DNA of 64,000 bases, taken from Epiperipatus broadwayi. Lineage: Eukaryota > Onychophora > Udeonychophora > Euonychophora > Peripatidae. Below, piece by piece: positions 22,897 to 32,899 of this stretch. The translations under genes and the position numbers were made by a program. Location: contig JAQFVV010000049.1 in NCBI GenBank assembly GCA_028023455.1, positions 4,065,649 to 4,129,648 on the forward strand. Direction: 5' to 3'. How positions within the stretch are numbered: the first letter of the stretch is position 1; every line of letters starts with the position of its first letter. The notes below the pieces were generated by a model that was not told the origin of the DNA, made no database searches, and was given only the letters and a program-made list of their open reading frames with translations.

Positions 22897-23238
22897 TTAT
22901 ACTAAGATAGTCTTTAAACCACTTTCTCTATTAATATTTGGATTTATCTTCTTTATTAAAATTGCCTCCCTTATTTTTCTATCCCTCCTACTACTTGCAT
23001 AACTTATCATTCTAATATTCTCTTTTTCTAGTTTATGACCTGTCTCCATAAAATGCGTATATACCGGTGATCTTCTATCATATTTATGTTGCTTTAACCT
23101 AGTATATATTGAATTTTTCGTCTCACCAACATATTTATTCATAATTCCTTTATCCCTACATTTTCTGCATTCTATCTCATAAACCCCATTTATATATTTT
23201 TTCTCTCCACTTATATACCTATTATCTAAAATATCCAT
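22897..23238 (-). CDS. PLE GIY-YIG endonuclease (5'-truncated ORF), left arm
   Basis: 113 codons, uninterrupted. Residues 18-22 GVYEI, CxxC at 24-27, KYVGET at 35-40, Arg47 in TRLKQH, GHKLEKENI at 67-75 and REAILIKK with the catalytic-type Glu at 91. This is the GIY-YIG fold with the Cys pair characteristic of PLEs. In intact PLEs it is the C-terminal domain of an RT-EN protein that nicks target DNA; here only the EN end remains and the start is a chance Met. The lack of disruptions shows youth rather than expression. Confidence 0.8.
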   Translation of the reverse strand: MDILDNRYISGEKKYINGVYEIECRKCRDKGIMNKYVGETKNSIYTRLKQHKYDRRSPVYTHFMETGHKLEKENIRMISYASSRRDRKIREAILIKKINPNINRESGLKTILV

Positions 23239-23257
23239 TATATTTTTCTTTCTTTTA

Positions 23258-23549
23258 TGGGGTTTATGAGATAGAATGCAGAAAATGTAGGGATAAAGGA
23301 ATTATGAATAAATATGTTGGTGAGATGAAAAATTCAATATATACTAGATTAAAGCAACATAAATATGATAGAAGATCACCAGTATATATGCATTTTATGG
23401 AGACAGGTCATAAACTAGAAAAAGAGAATATTAGAATGATAAGTTATGCAAGTAGTAGGAGGGATAGAAAAATAAGGGAGGCAATTTTAATAAAGAAGAT
23501 AAATCCAAATATTAATAGAGAAAGTGGTTTAAAGACTATCTTAGTATAA
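23258..23549 (+). CDS. PLE GIY-YIG endonuclease (5'-truncated ORF), right arm
   Basis: Open from the dimer axis at GVYEIEC through KYVGEM and RLKQH to the same C-terminus as the left arm. The first Met is at 23,304, after the GIY part, so no complete domain has a start codon. Over the shared 81 residues it differs from the left-arm protein at two positions (T-to-M twice), so both arms came from one template or two near-identical ones. Confidence 0.75.
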
Positions 23550-24156
23550 AAAATAAATAAAATAAACAGTGTAAACTAATAAGAATTAAAATAAGTAGTT
23601 TGTATAATAGATAACAGCGGGAGCTGTATATAGGTTAAAAGAAATTAGAGTATATTATGGGATAGAAAATGGTGGAATAGAGAGAGTTTAGTAGATATTC
23701 AGGTAAGATATAAAATAAAAATACATATAAGAATTAAAATAATTAAAATAATTTTATAAGGGATAAGTAAATGGAAGAGGCAGGAATAAAATATGGATAA
23801 AATGGAATTAAGGAATGGAATAAAATAATTAAAAATTAGGATAATAGGTGAAATGTAAAATGAAGTTAAATTTGTGAATAAAGTAATATGTAAAATAAGG
23901 TTAAATTATGAATATAGTAATATAATAATATTACATTGAAATTATAAAATTATTGTAAAAGAAAAAAAGGTGAATAAATATTAGTATAATAATAACTAAG
24001 AATAGAAATAAAGGGTAAAGTAGATTTTAAAGTTATATAATAGTAAGTTTTATGAATAAACTTATGGTAATAATTAAGTTGGTAAAATTTTAAAAATTTA
24101 ATAGATATATGTATGAAATATGGTTGTATTAATATAATGTTTAAATTTTTGTAGAT

Positions 24157-24188
24157 CTGACAAAGACTGCTAGGAACAGTCGAAACTG
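24157..24188 (+). ncRNA. Hammerhead-like motif, mutated core
   Basis: Right-arm counterpart: CTGACAA instead of CTGATGA, then the same A, GACTG, loop, CAGTC, GAAACTG. The TG-to-CA change hits core positions needed for hammerhead catalysis (the G of CUGAUGA), so this copy should be inactive while its mirror copy is not mutated there. Confidence 0.5.
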
Positions 24189-24329
24189 TAATATTAATAA
24201 ATAAATATATTTTGCTTCAAAGTGTAAAAAGAGTGGAATGTGGTTATTATATGTTATATATTAGAAAAGCAAAAATAAAGAAGGAAAGAGGAAGAGAAGT
24301 TATTGAAGATTATATTATAGTATACAATT

Positions 24330-24481
24330 CTCATATTTAAAATATTTTGTTTAATTTACATTAAATCTTTAATATATGAATTTTTTTTTACAGTACAGGC
24401 TTTTTCAATTGTTACAGCAAACAAATAAAAAGAGCCATTGAGCCTTTACAATGTTGAGTGCAGCTGGTATATATATAATCA
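24330..24481. other. Helitron-associated flank to the right of the PLE
   Basis: TTTGTTTAATTTACATTAAATC at about 24,350 continues the host repeat interrupted by the PLE; then ordinary AT-rich sequence. Confidence 0.35.
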
Positions 24482-25104
24482 ATAGATGGCGTTTTACCAA
24501 AAACACCGACCAAGTGTTTGTTTACATAAACGATCAAAGAATCAGAATTAACTATCTTCTTCATTTTAGCCCACCTTCAGATCAGCTGATTTCAAGCTGA
24601 TTTGCTATCATCAGTGATTTGCCATCTATTGATCATATATACAAGCGACAGCAGGTTTTAACGTGATTAAAACTTGTTTTTGTTTTTCATAAATGTACCT
24701 TTAAAGGTTTCTGCAATGACATAGATTGCAGAGGCTTTGACTATGTGGAGAAACTGAACTGAGATCAGACCCATATAGCTATCTAGCTTGTTTGGCTGAG
24801 TTTGAAGATTTTATCGGTCTGAAAAATTTCATGCTTGCAAGCTGATAGAAACTTTGTGCATAAACACTTGGAGTCAGTGTTTAGATCTAGTTTCTTTGCT
24901 CTGTCCTTCACTGATGATAGCAAATCAGCTTGAAATCAGCTGATCTGAACGTGGGCTAAAATGAAAGAGATAGTTAATTCTGACTCTTTGATCATTTATG
25001 TAAACAAACGCTTGGTCGGTGTTTTTGGCAAAACGCCATCTATTGATCATATATACAAGCGACAGCAGGTTTTAACGTGATTAAAACTTGTTTTTGTTTT
25101 TCAT
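24482..25104. mobile_element. Foldback element with 90-bp inverted arms and a 70-bp direct repeat
   Basis: The arm starting ATAGATGGCGTTTT (24,482 to about 24,620) is mirrored at about 24,905-25,050 (ending AAAACGCCATCTAT). A 70-bp sequence starting GCCATCTATTGATCATATAT is present identically at 24,621-24,690 and 25,035-25,104. The middle (24,720-24,900) resembles the family-C repeat at 43.7 and 54.6 kb (CCCATATAGCTAT, GAGTTTGAAGA, TTTAGATCTAGT). CTGATGA...GAAA sequences lie in both arms. Non-coding. Confidence 0.7.
24911..24935 (+). ncRNA. Weak hammerhead-like core
   Basis: CTGATGA at 24,911-24,917 and GAAA at 24,932-24,935 bracket TAGCAAATCAGCTT, in which AGC/GCT can pair. A mirrored copy lies at about 24,591-24,614 on the minus strand. 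Stem II is only 3 bp, so this may be chance. Confidence 0.2.
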
Positions 25105-25968
25105 ATATATATAAACTTACAACTATTATGACCATTTCCATTAATATATTATTAATACTAACGTGTATTATATTATATATAATAAAGGCATAATAATGGT
25201 AGGAGGTAAGATGCCATAATTCCAATTATCTAGTATTAAATAGTGATGTATATTATAGCTTTGCTTATTATTGCAATTGAATTTACTATTATGCATTTCT
25301 AATTATATATATATAATTTTAAACTAACAACCTATTAGCCCATAATCAATTTTTTTAACTATATTAGCTTATATCATTTCAAAATATGTGACCTCAAATG
25401 TTATTTTAACAATTTACAGAATCGAATAGATAACTTGATTATTCTAATTTACAGACAAATATACAAATTCGTCACATAGGAAAAAAAAAAAAAAACCTTA
25501 CATGACCCGATCTTCATTATAGTTATTGTTCTCAACTTCAAAAAATTATAATGAAATTCTTTCATCCAGAAAGCCTCCTCATTACATTTGGGATGAAGAA
25601 CAAAGATCTGCCGGGATGTAATCAGGTTGATTCAATAATATTAACACTAGGCTACATCGTCAGCAAAATTTTGTAAACAACAAACCACTCAAGTAGACAT
25701 AAATAAATTATTCAAACTATTTTTTTTCTTTTTAAATTGCAGATTTTTTTTTTACAATTTTTTTTTATTATTTGTCTCATTTGCTTTAATGAAAATTAGA
25801 ATTTCATTTAACAATTTATTCAAAGTAATGAAATTGCTATCATTTCCAAATAATTAGAATTTGCCCGTTTTCTGATCTACTTTTCCAATTAATCTGACTT
25901 TTATTTTCTCTTTCTTACTGTTCTATATCACACACACACACATATATATTAAAATCTACAGGCTTTCA
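25105..25968. other. No recognisable feature
   Basis: AT-rich with long A and T runs; nothing supported except possible polyadenylation signals (on the minus strand) for the weak gene candidate that follows. Confidence 0.4.
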
Positions 25969-26395
25969 TTAAAGACACCAATCTTTATAAACATATTTTG
26001 ATATTTTGTTGTCTACTTCTCTTATTTTATCTAACTGACATATCAAATTATGTAGGTTCATAAATATGTTTCTCCAGACATTGGACATAGTTGACTTTTT
26101 ATAGTCAGATATGCTTTGTTGATCGCCACTTTTCACAAAAGATAATAATTCTTTTAACTGAATATTTGATATCGATTCATGCTGTTATGAGGATAAGTGT
26201 ATAATTTTGAATTTTATAAATGATGATTCTCTACAATGTTTTTCCTCACTTTCTTTAAAATTTTATCATTATTTGTGAATATGACATTTAGTATATCTAG
26301 AATCTGTCCAAGAAAATTGGTAATGTTAATCCTTTTTGTCCAAAATATATTCTTTATCTCCTCACAATTCGATATCACTTGTATAGAGCTTGCAT
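25969..26395 (-). CDS. Possible two-exon 3' gene fragment, unrecognised
   Basis: Minus strand: an acceptor-like AAAAACAG precedes an open block (26,395-26,250; contains VISNCEEIKNIFW, TNFLGQILDIL and DKILKK). A donor-like GTGAGG, a 68-bp interval ending in CATAACAG and a second open block (26,181-25,969; HESISNIQLKELLSF, MSNVWRNIFMNL, stop TAA) follow in matching phase. The protein would be helical and charged with no motif I know. ORFs of this size arise by chance in such AT-rich DNA; the support is only the phase-consistent small intron. Confidence 0.2.
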
Positions 26396-26449
26396 CTGTT
26401 TTTAGATTGGGATATGATCAAAGAACAATACTAAACTATAAATAATTAG

Positions 26450-26735
26450 AGGGATTTGAGCCCAGACTTTTAAGCTTGTTTCAATCACCCACTCCATCTT
26501 ATACAACCAAAATACACATGTCCACATACATGTGAAAAAGATAAATTATCTTTAATATACATATTTCCTGCTGAATTAACTAATGAATGCTGGTTCAGCA
26601 TAAAATATGTATATTGGAGATCATTTATCCTTTTCACATATATGTGGTTATATGTATCAATTGTATAAGATAGAGTGGATGACTGAAGAGAACTTGAAAG
26701 TCTGGGTTCAAATCCCCTTATTACATCCAAATTAA
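26450..26735. repeat. Repeat family A, inverted dimer
   Basis: The left arm begins GGGATTTGAGCCCAGACTTT (26,453) and the right arm ends AAAGTCTGGGTTCAAATCCC (about 26,698-26,717). They meet near 26,590 in TGCTG/AGCA sequences. Both arms share TATACAA/TTGTATA, CACATGTG-like and AAAAGATAAA blocks. Other copies: 42.8-43.2, 46.6, 50.9-51.3 and 57.7-58.0 kb. GGTTCAAATCC resembles a pol III B box but lies at the outer end with no body downstream, so it is not a tRNA head. Confidence 0.75.
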
Positions 26736-27539
26736 GTATATATACTAGTATTTAAAAAAAACTATAAATAATAAATAAATGTATTAGTGATAAATTTACA
26801 TTACATATGAATATAAACAAAATAACTTTCAATAAATAATTTTCATGAACGCCTTAAGATAAAGCATATATTTTGATATAAGTGTTACTTAATCTTAAAA
26901 AAAAAGTACTATATGCCATTTCAAATTTGAGGAAATATTGCATGAAGATTGCTGGATTTGTCAATGACTAATCTGATAAAACAATAGTTTTCAAAATGCT
27001 GAACCTGGGATAAAATATTATTTTTATATAATGCTAATTCAGAAGCTAAGGCAAATAAAATATGAAAAAAATATAAAATGTGATAATTTATATATTAACG
27101 TTTTATTGGGAATTATAACCATTAATTAATAGCATAAATATGTTTAAATTTTTAAATTAACAAGCTTTTGAATATGAATGATGTAAGTAGTATGTTTTTT
27201 TTTTTTGTAAATGGTTAGATATAATGAATATTTTTGATCAATTTTTAACTTTTCTATAATTAGTAGACACAAAATATTTGAAAATCTGTTTCAGCTGTTG
27301 ACGAATATATTAGAATAGCCAAAAACTATATGTAGTTTTTAAAAATATATATCTTATTGCACATACACAATATACTATAATGGGTAAAAGGCTATAATTC
27401 AGTAGCCATATATATATATATTCTCTTGAACTGAATATTCATTCAAAATTGAGCCTTGTCAAGATGTTACAATAATTCGAAAAATGTCACATGATTTACA
27501 TATCATCTAGAACACTCTCTATTGGCCATCCCAACCCTA
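26736..27539. other. No recognisable feature
   Basis: AT-rich, no supported signal. Confidence 0.45.
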
Positions 27540-27850
27540 AAAAATGCATTCATAGTTTCCAATTTTTATTTAACACCCATTTTCCTCTCAACTTTATTGA
27601 GCCTTGTACTAAATTCATACATTTCTCTTTATTTTCTTGTATAAACATTGTCTCATACACTTTCATTTCTTTTTAATTTTTACAATATTTGATCATCTCA
27701 ATACTTTCTTCACATTTCATAATATGCCCTGTTTCTAAAAAATTGCAAAATGGTCCTGACTTAATATCTCTCCTATTTATTACTCTGTCATGCTCCTTAT
27801 CTCTTTCTATCTTACTTTTCACTTTTTTTTTGGTTCTAAAAGAAATACCA
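27540..27850 (-). pseudogene. Penelope-like GIY-YIG endonuclease, C-terminal fragment
   Basis: Minus-strand translation gives SKIERDKEHDRVI (the Arg/His helix region), FLETGHIMKCEESIEMIKYC (about 27,736-27,677) and, after a stop, KEMKVYETMFIQENKEKCMN with the catalytic-type Glu. The order FxETGHxxK...E matches the C-terminal half of the PLE endonuclease at 22-24 kb (FMETGHKLEKENI...REAILIKK), but sequence identity is low, so it is an older or different PLE lineage. Confidence 0.6.
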
Positions 27851-30270
27851 TCAAGTGATATATATATATATTCAATAACACATTGGTGCTCATAATATAT
27901 GATTATGATAATGTCCAGTATATGTGCTTGCCATTGTTAGGATACACATGAATAGATAGACAATTTACATGGCATTTGACATAACTAAAATACAGTTATG
28001 TAACCTGGTCTCCATAATTTCATGGCCATAATTTAGATATTCCACGTTTGGGAATATTAACACATATCTACATAAAATAAACAAATCATATAATATTAAG
28101 TACTAGAAAAATGATTCATTTATAATAAAATTCCCTTATGACAATGATTTTGTCTATTACACATTCAGGCCTTTTCAAGTGAAATTCAATTAAACATAAA
28201 ACACACACACATATATAAAACAGGCTTCAATTCCATAACTCATTTCAAAACTCAATAACCTTTAATATCAAAAGAAGTTGTTATAAGACTGATGGTTATA
28301 GATCTGAAGATTATATGAAGTCCAGCTTTTATTTTATTTTAGTATAATGCAATTAATTTATGAGTTTGTTACTATCATTTTCTAAATGGACTCACTCTAC
28401 CATCTTTAGAAATCTTTTAATACCAACCCACCTCTGCATTTCTTATTTGTATAATGCAGTTTTTAGATCATAACATTCTAATTTTTTTTACCAGATAATT
28501 ACTCATATGGATAAAATATATTACTCATTTGCCCCACTTTTCTTTGAATACCCTACTGACAGTTTCAGTTAAATTTGCAATATTTTATTTTTACATTTTA
28601 ATCTTTATTCTATACCATATTTTGATAATCTTTACCTTATTTATTACAAGTATAAATTTACAAATGAAAAACATTGTAATAAATAGTATCTTAAAGGCAC
28701 AAAATAGAGAAAATAGATACTAAACTCAAATATGTGTATAAGTCTAATAATCTTTTCTTGGTAGATTGTATATTACCAGTTAAAAATATTGAACAAACCA
28801 AAACTTATTTAAACTCAATTGCTTAAATTTGAATAAATTATTTTTAAATTTTGTAGAGCAATCAAATTTTATTTTCAAATTTAAAATTGGACTTAAAATA
28901 TTACAAAAATTTTCAGCACAGGTATATATATAAGTGCATTTTTCCCCCAACAAATTATAACATCCACTTAGAGATAATTATTGTTCCTCTTGACTTGTTT
29001 TCTCAAAAACAAATCTTTTCAAATAAAACTTAATTGTAATCATGAATATTTTTGATTTATGATAAATATTTTACAAATATGTTGCCAAAATAGTTATAAA
29101 CATGCAAATAAATAATGAAAAATATACACCCCCCCAAGACAATGAAAGAAAAACATTTGCAAATATTCTTACAAACAACATCCTGGAAACTTGAGAACAA
29201 AGAATCTACCAATCAGAAGCATTATTAGCTTCTTTTTATTATGATATCTGTATAATACTGACATCTTCAGAATTTTTTCAAAATTAATAAATCAATATAT
29301 ATTCCAGCATTTTACCATTTAATAAACACAAAATTGTCAAAATAGCACTAGATAGCTTCATGTGAGTGAAGAAAAACATAAAACCACTGCAATACCATCA
29401 GAATACACTGTAGGAAGATTTTTGGAAAAAAAATATCAGTACAATCCAGAGACAAAAAATACTATTTATGGTAAAAGTTTTTTTGGTAGCAAAATATTTT
29501 TTTCTGATAATTATTTCTACTATAAGGCTGCTGCATTTTTCATCAGACATGTTTAAAGGAAAATAAACTCATATATTTATTTTAATACTTGTAACATAAC
29601 TTTATGTTGAAATTAAATTTATTCTTAATTATTTTTATACAAAATTCAAAATTTTCTATACAGTAAGTTTTAAAAAAAGAAATTGCAATTTTCTATATTA
29701 AGTAATTTAAAAAAAGCCATAAAACCTGGTTAGCATTTATATGTTTGTGCAATATAACATTACAGATATTAAAGAATGCTATTTATATTGAGATGCTTGG
29801 ATGAATCTCAAATTATAATAACATACCATGGAAAATATCAGTTATTAAAAGGCTAAAATTATATTTTTGAGTTGTATTTTAAATTTGCATTTTTAAAATG
29901 TGCGATGGATATATGTAAGCACACATATATGAGTGCATACTTTTATTTATAATGAAACTTAATGTTGTACTTTTGTAAAGCAAAATGAACTTTAAAGAAA
30001 AAAATGTATTATCTTCATACAAGCTTATTTTCTATCTTTTCAGACAATGCCTGATGTGAGGAATTTGGCGTTAATTACACTAATTTTAAATATGGAATGT
30101 ACTTACAGCAGGAATTTTCCAAATAAAAATTCCATCAGGTAATCAATTAGAAATTTAATTAGTGATGGAATGCTGGCTAATCTCAAATGGTGTTTTTTTT
30201 TTAAATTAATGCCTGTTTCAAAAGTTTCTGAGAAAAGAACAAAAGAACTGAAGTCATATATAAGCTTCAA
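27851..30270. other. No recognisable feature
   Basis: AT-rich. One short ORF at 29,362-29,556 (64 codons) has no recognisable motif and is within chance expectation. Confidence 0.45.
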
Positions 30271-30660
30271 ATTTTAATGTCAGATTATTCACCTGCTCTT
30301 TAAGAGTGAACTATTCCAGACTTTTTCATCATTATCAAGCATTTCCAGACCTTACTGCTTGTTGCTAGTCAATTAATCTCAAGTAATCATCAGCAGTGAT
30401 TTCTGACATCTACTAAGGGGTACACTTCTAGCTAAAAGAAACCATTCAATCAAATGGATGGACCAATCATATCAGTTGTTGTTCCTATAGTAAAGAGAGA
30501 CTGACTTCATTCTTCAGACCTACTTCCATTCCAGCAAGAATCTAAGCTAGTCACCTGACTGAGCTTCTGATTTTTTTTGCCAATCAAAACCCTCTACACC
30601 GAAGCTCCTTTCCAAATCTTACTTTCAATAAAAGGCAAACTACTGAATAATCTAGTAAAC
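30271..30660. other. Less AT-rich stretch, unassigned
   Basis: Base composition is more balanced than the surroundings and short tandem motifs are absent, but no frame is open for long and I find no partner elsewhere in the window. Could be an old repeat or a conserved non-coding piece. Confidence 0.25.
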
Positions 30661-32899
30661 ATATGTATGTATTATTTGGAACTTTAACCCAAAAGTCTTC
30701 AGGATTAGTATTATAATAAAAGAACTTTATTTATTCAAAAAGCCAGACATGTTTAAAATTTACACTGAGCACTTTTAATTATTAATTTAAAATAACTACT
30801 CCTAGATTTACATTAGTTAATCTATGTATTTTGATATAATTTAATTTTAATGAATTATTTTATGTCTTCAATTAAATTTCAGATATGGATGAGTTATTTA
30901 TTAATTATTTTCATTTATATGTCCTTAGTATAATTATCTTTATTTTTATTAATTGTGAAAATTGTTTATGTCATTATCAAGTTATTAATTCTATATTCAG
31001 TCACATAATTAACTTTTGTAAGTAAATGTTGGGATTTTCATAGGGTAAGAAAATAATTTTCTTTTCAAATAATTTATCATAGGCATTCTTATCAATTATT
31101 GAAACAGTTATTTGCCTTATGTATTGGTCTGCTATAACAATAATTTTATTTTAGTATTTATGAGCTTACATATATTATTCAATCTCATTTTTACTTGTGT
31201 GTTGCTGATTTAAAATTTTCTCACTTGTTAAAATATCATGAAATATTTAAGATTTAATCGTTAAATATTATTTGTGTGGTAATTTTTTTTAGTACATGTT
31301 CAGGTAAACTCTACCTTGTTGAAGTTTTGGTATAGCTTACATAGCCTGGTAGTTCCATATTGTCATAGTCAATTAGTGACCTTACAGAACTGCTAACAGC
31401 AATATCTCTGATAAGCTCTTAACTAGTAGGTACCTATTCAGGTGACTTACTCCCAACTGTATGGCCTGAATTATTATTCTTGGAGTGAACTTTAAAATCT
31501 CATCTCTAATATTTCTTCAGTTTTATTTTTACTTTTATGCTCAGATGATTGGTAATTTGGCATGCACTCTAGTTAATTTTTGTAATGTAAGTTTGAATTC
31601 CATTGTAATTATTTTAATATTTTAGCAGAAATATAATTATTAGAATAAGATTTAGGCACATGAATATGTTTAGGTATCCACAGCTCTTTGGATGATGTAA
31701 ACAGAAATAAATTCATCACGTTAGTGACTTATATAAAACCGTCCATAGAAGAAGTTAATTAGTTGCAAATTAATGTATTTATAATTTTACCAATTTATTT
31801 TTCATGTTTAATTTGGTGATTAATAAATGTAATATGTTTATTTAAATTTTCCTAGTGTTTGATATCTGTTATCTGTCAATCAGTTGTTTATTAGTTGAGA
31901 ATCTCCTGTTCTGAGTGGAGTTAGTCTAATAATTATTAATTACTAAATTAGTTAGTTTTGTCACCCTTTGTTTACATATATTTTGACCTCCTGTAAGTGT
32001 AATGACCAATACAATATATATGATATATAAAAATAGTATCATATATCTATTACATATTTTAATTTTAAATTACATATACATATTAACTCAAGAATAAATA
32101 TATTTAATAATGAAAAATACCATACAGTACTGTCTAAATTTTGTTTACTAATAATATAAATATTTAAAAAGTTACACACACAAATTAATAATAGAAAAAA
32201 GATATAAATATTTATAATTAATAATAATAAATTTTGCAAGAAAATATCTGATTAAAGTTACTTTTATTCAAGTTCATTTTAATATTAATGCTATTTTTAA
32301 AAATTACTGAATATAACACATTAAAAAATCTCTTTTTTTGTTTCACTTAACTAGGAATGAAAATTCATTTTGATAAAATGCAAATAAAAATACCATATGT
32401 AAGTTAAATTAACTTTCTAACTGAAACATTATCACATGTTTCTTTTTAGACAAAAGACAACTAAAATCTGCAACAATGTAATTATTTATGATCAATTACA
32501 ACACCAAATAGCTACTACAATGTAAAGTAGAATATGAAAATTGTATTATTTAATAAGAAATACTAGTATGATAATATATATATATTGAAGTGGTGCATAT
32601 CTGCAGGCATATATACTTGCTTCATGTTTACTTAAATTAATCTATCTCCTATTGTATATATATAATTTATTTATTAATATCTGCACACACTAGGAATATG
32701 TGCATGTGTGCGTGTACAATCTTGCATCATTTTTTAAAATTAGAGGCTGATTGTTTATATAATGCAATTTTATCTTAAGAAAAAGTATATCTCATTAAAA
32801 GTAGAATCAATTAAGAATAAAATGTTAAAATATTATATACAATAGGAGAGAGGTAGGTAATCATTAAGGAAGAGAGAATAAGTGCTACATTTCTCTATC
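30661..32899. other. No recognisable feature
   Basis: AT-rich sequence with short TA runs (for example near 32,575); a slightly less AT-rich patch at 31,300-31,500. No gene seen. Confidence 0.45.

Larger units (their letters stand above)
22207..24329. mobile_element. Penelope-like element, young head-to-head dimer, 12-bp TSD
   Basis: TAGTATACAATT flanks the insertion (22207-22218 and 24318-24329). Left arm (22,219 to about 23,256, minus orientation) and right arm (about 23,257 to 24,264, plus) are near-identical inverted copies of a PLE 3' part: GIY-YIG endonuclease, 3' UTR, hammerhead-like motif and terminal GTGGTTATTATATGTTATAT. The axis is 5'-truncated inside the endonuclease: the left copy reaches ~60 bp further upstream. 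Only the right arm carries an extra ~53-bp purine-rich tail before the TSD. No RT is present. Such inverted, 5'-truncated partial copies are established for Penelope elements. Confidence 0.9.

Noticed and set aside
26698-26717. B-box-like GGTTCAAATCC in repeat A as evidence of a tRNA-derived SINE
   Set aside because: It lies at the outer end of the unit with the repeat body upstream, the wrong polarity for a pol III head, and no A box is evident.
28550-28600. Another copy of the 4.1-kb hammerhead-like repeat (CTACTGACAGTTTCAGTTAA)
   Set aside because: Only about 25-30 bp resemble it; no core, tail or mirrored arm.
29362-29556. 64-codon ORF starting MSEEKHKTT
   Set aside because: Looks protein-like at first but has no homologous motif, no splice context and is of chance length.
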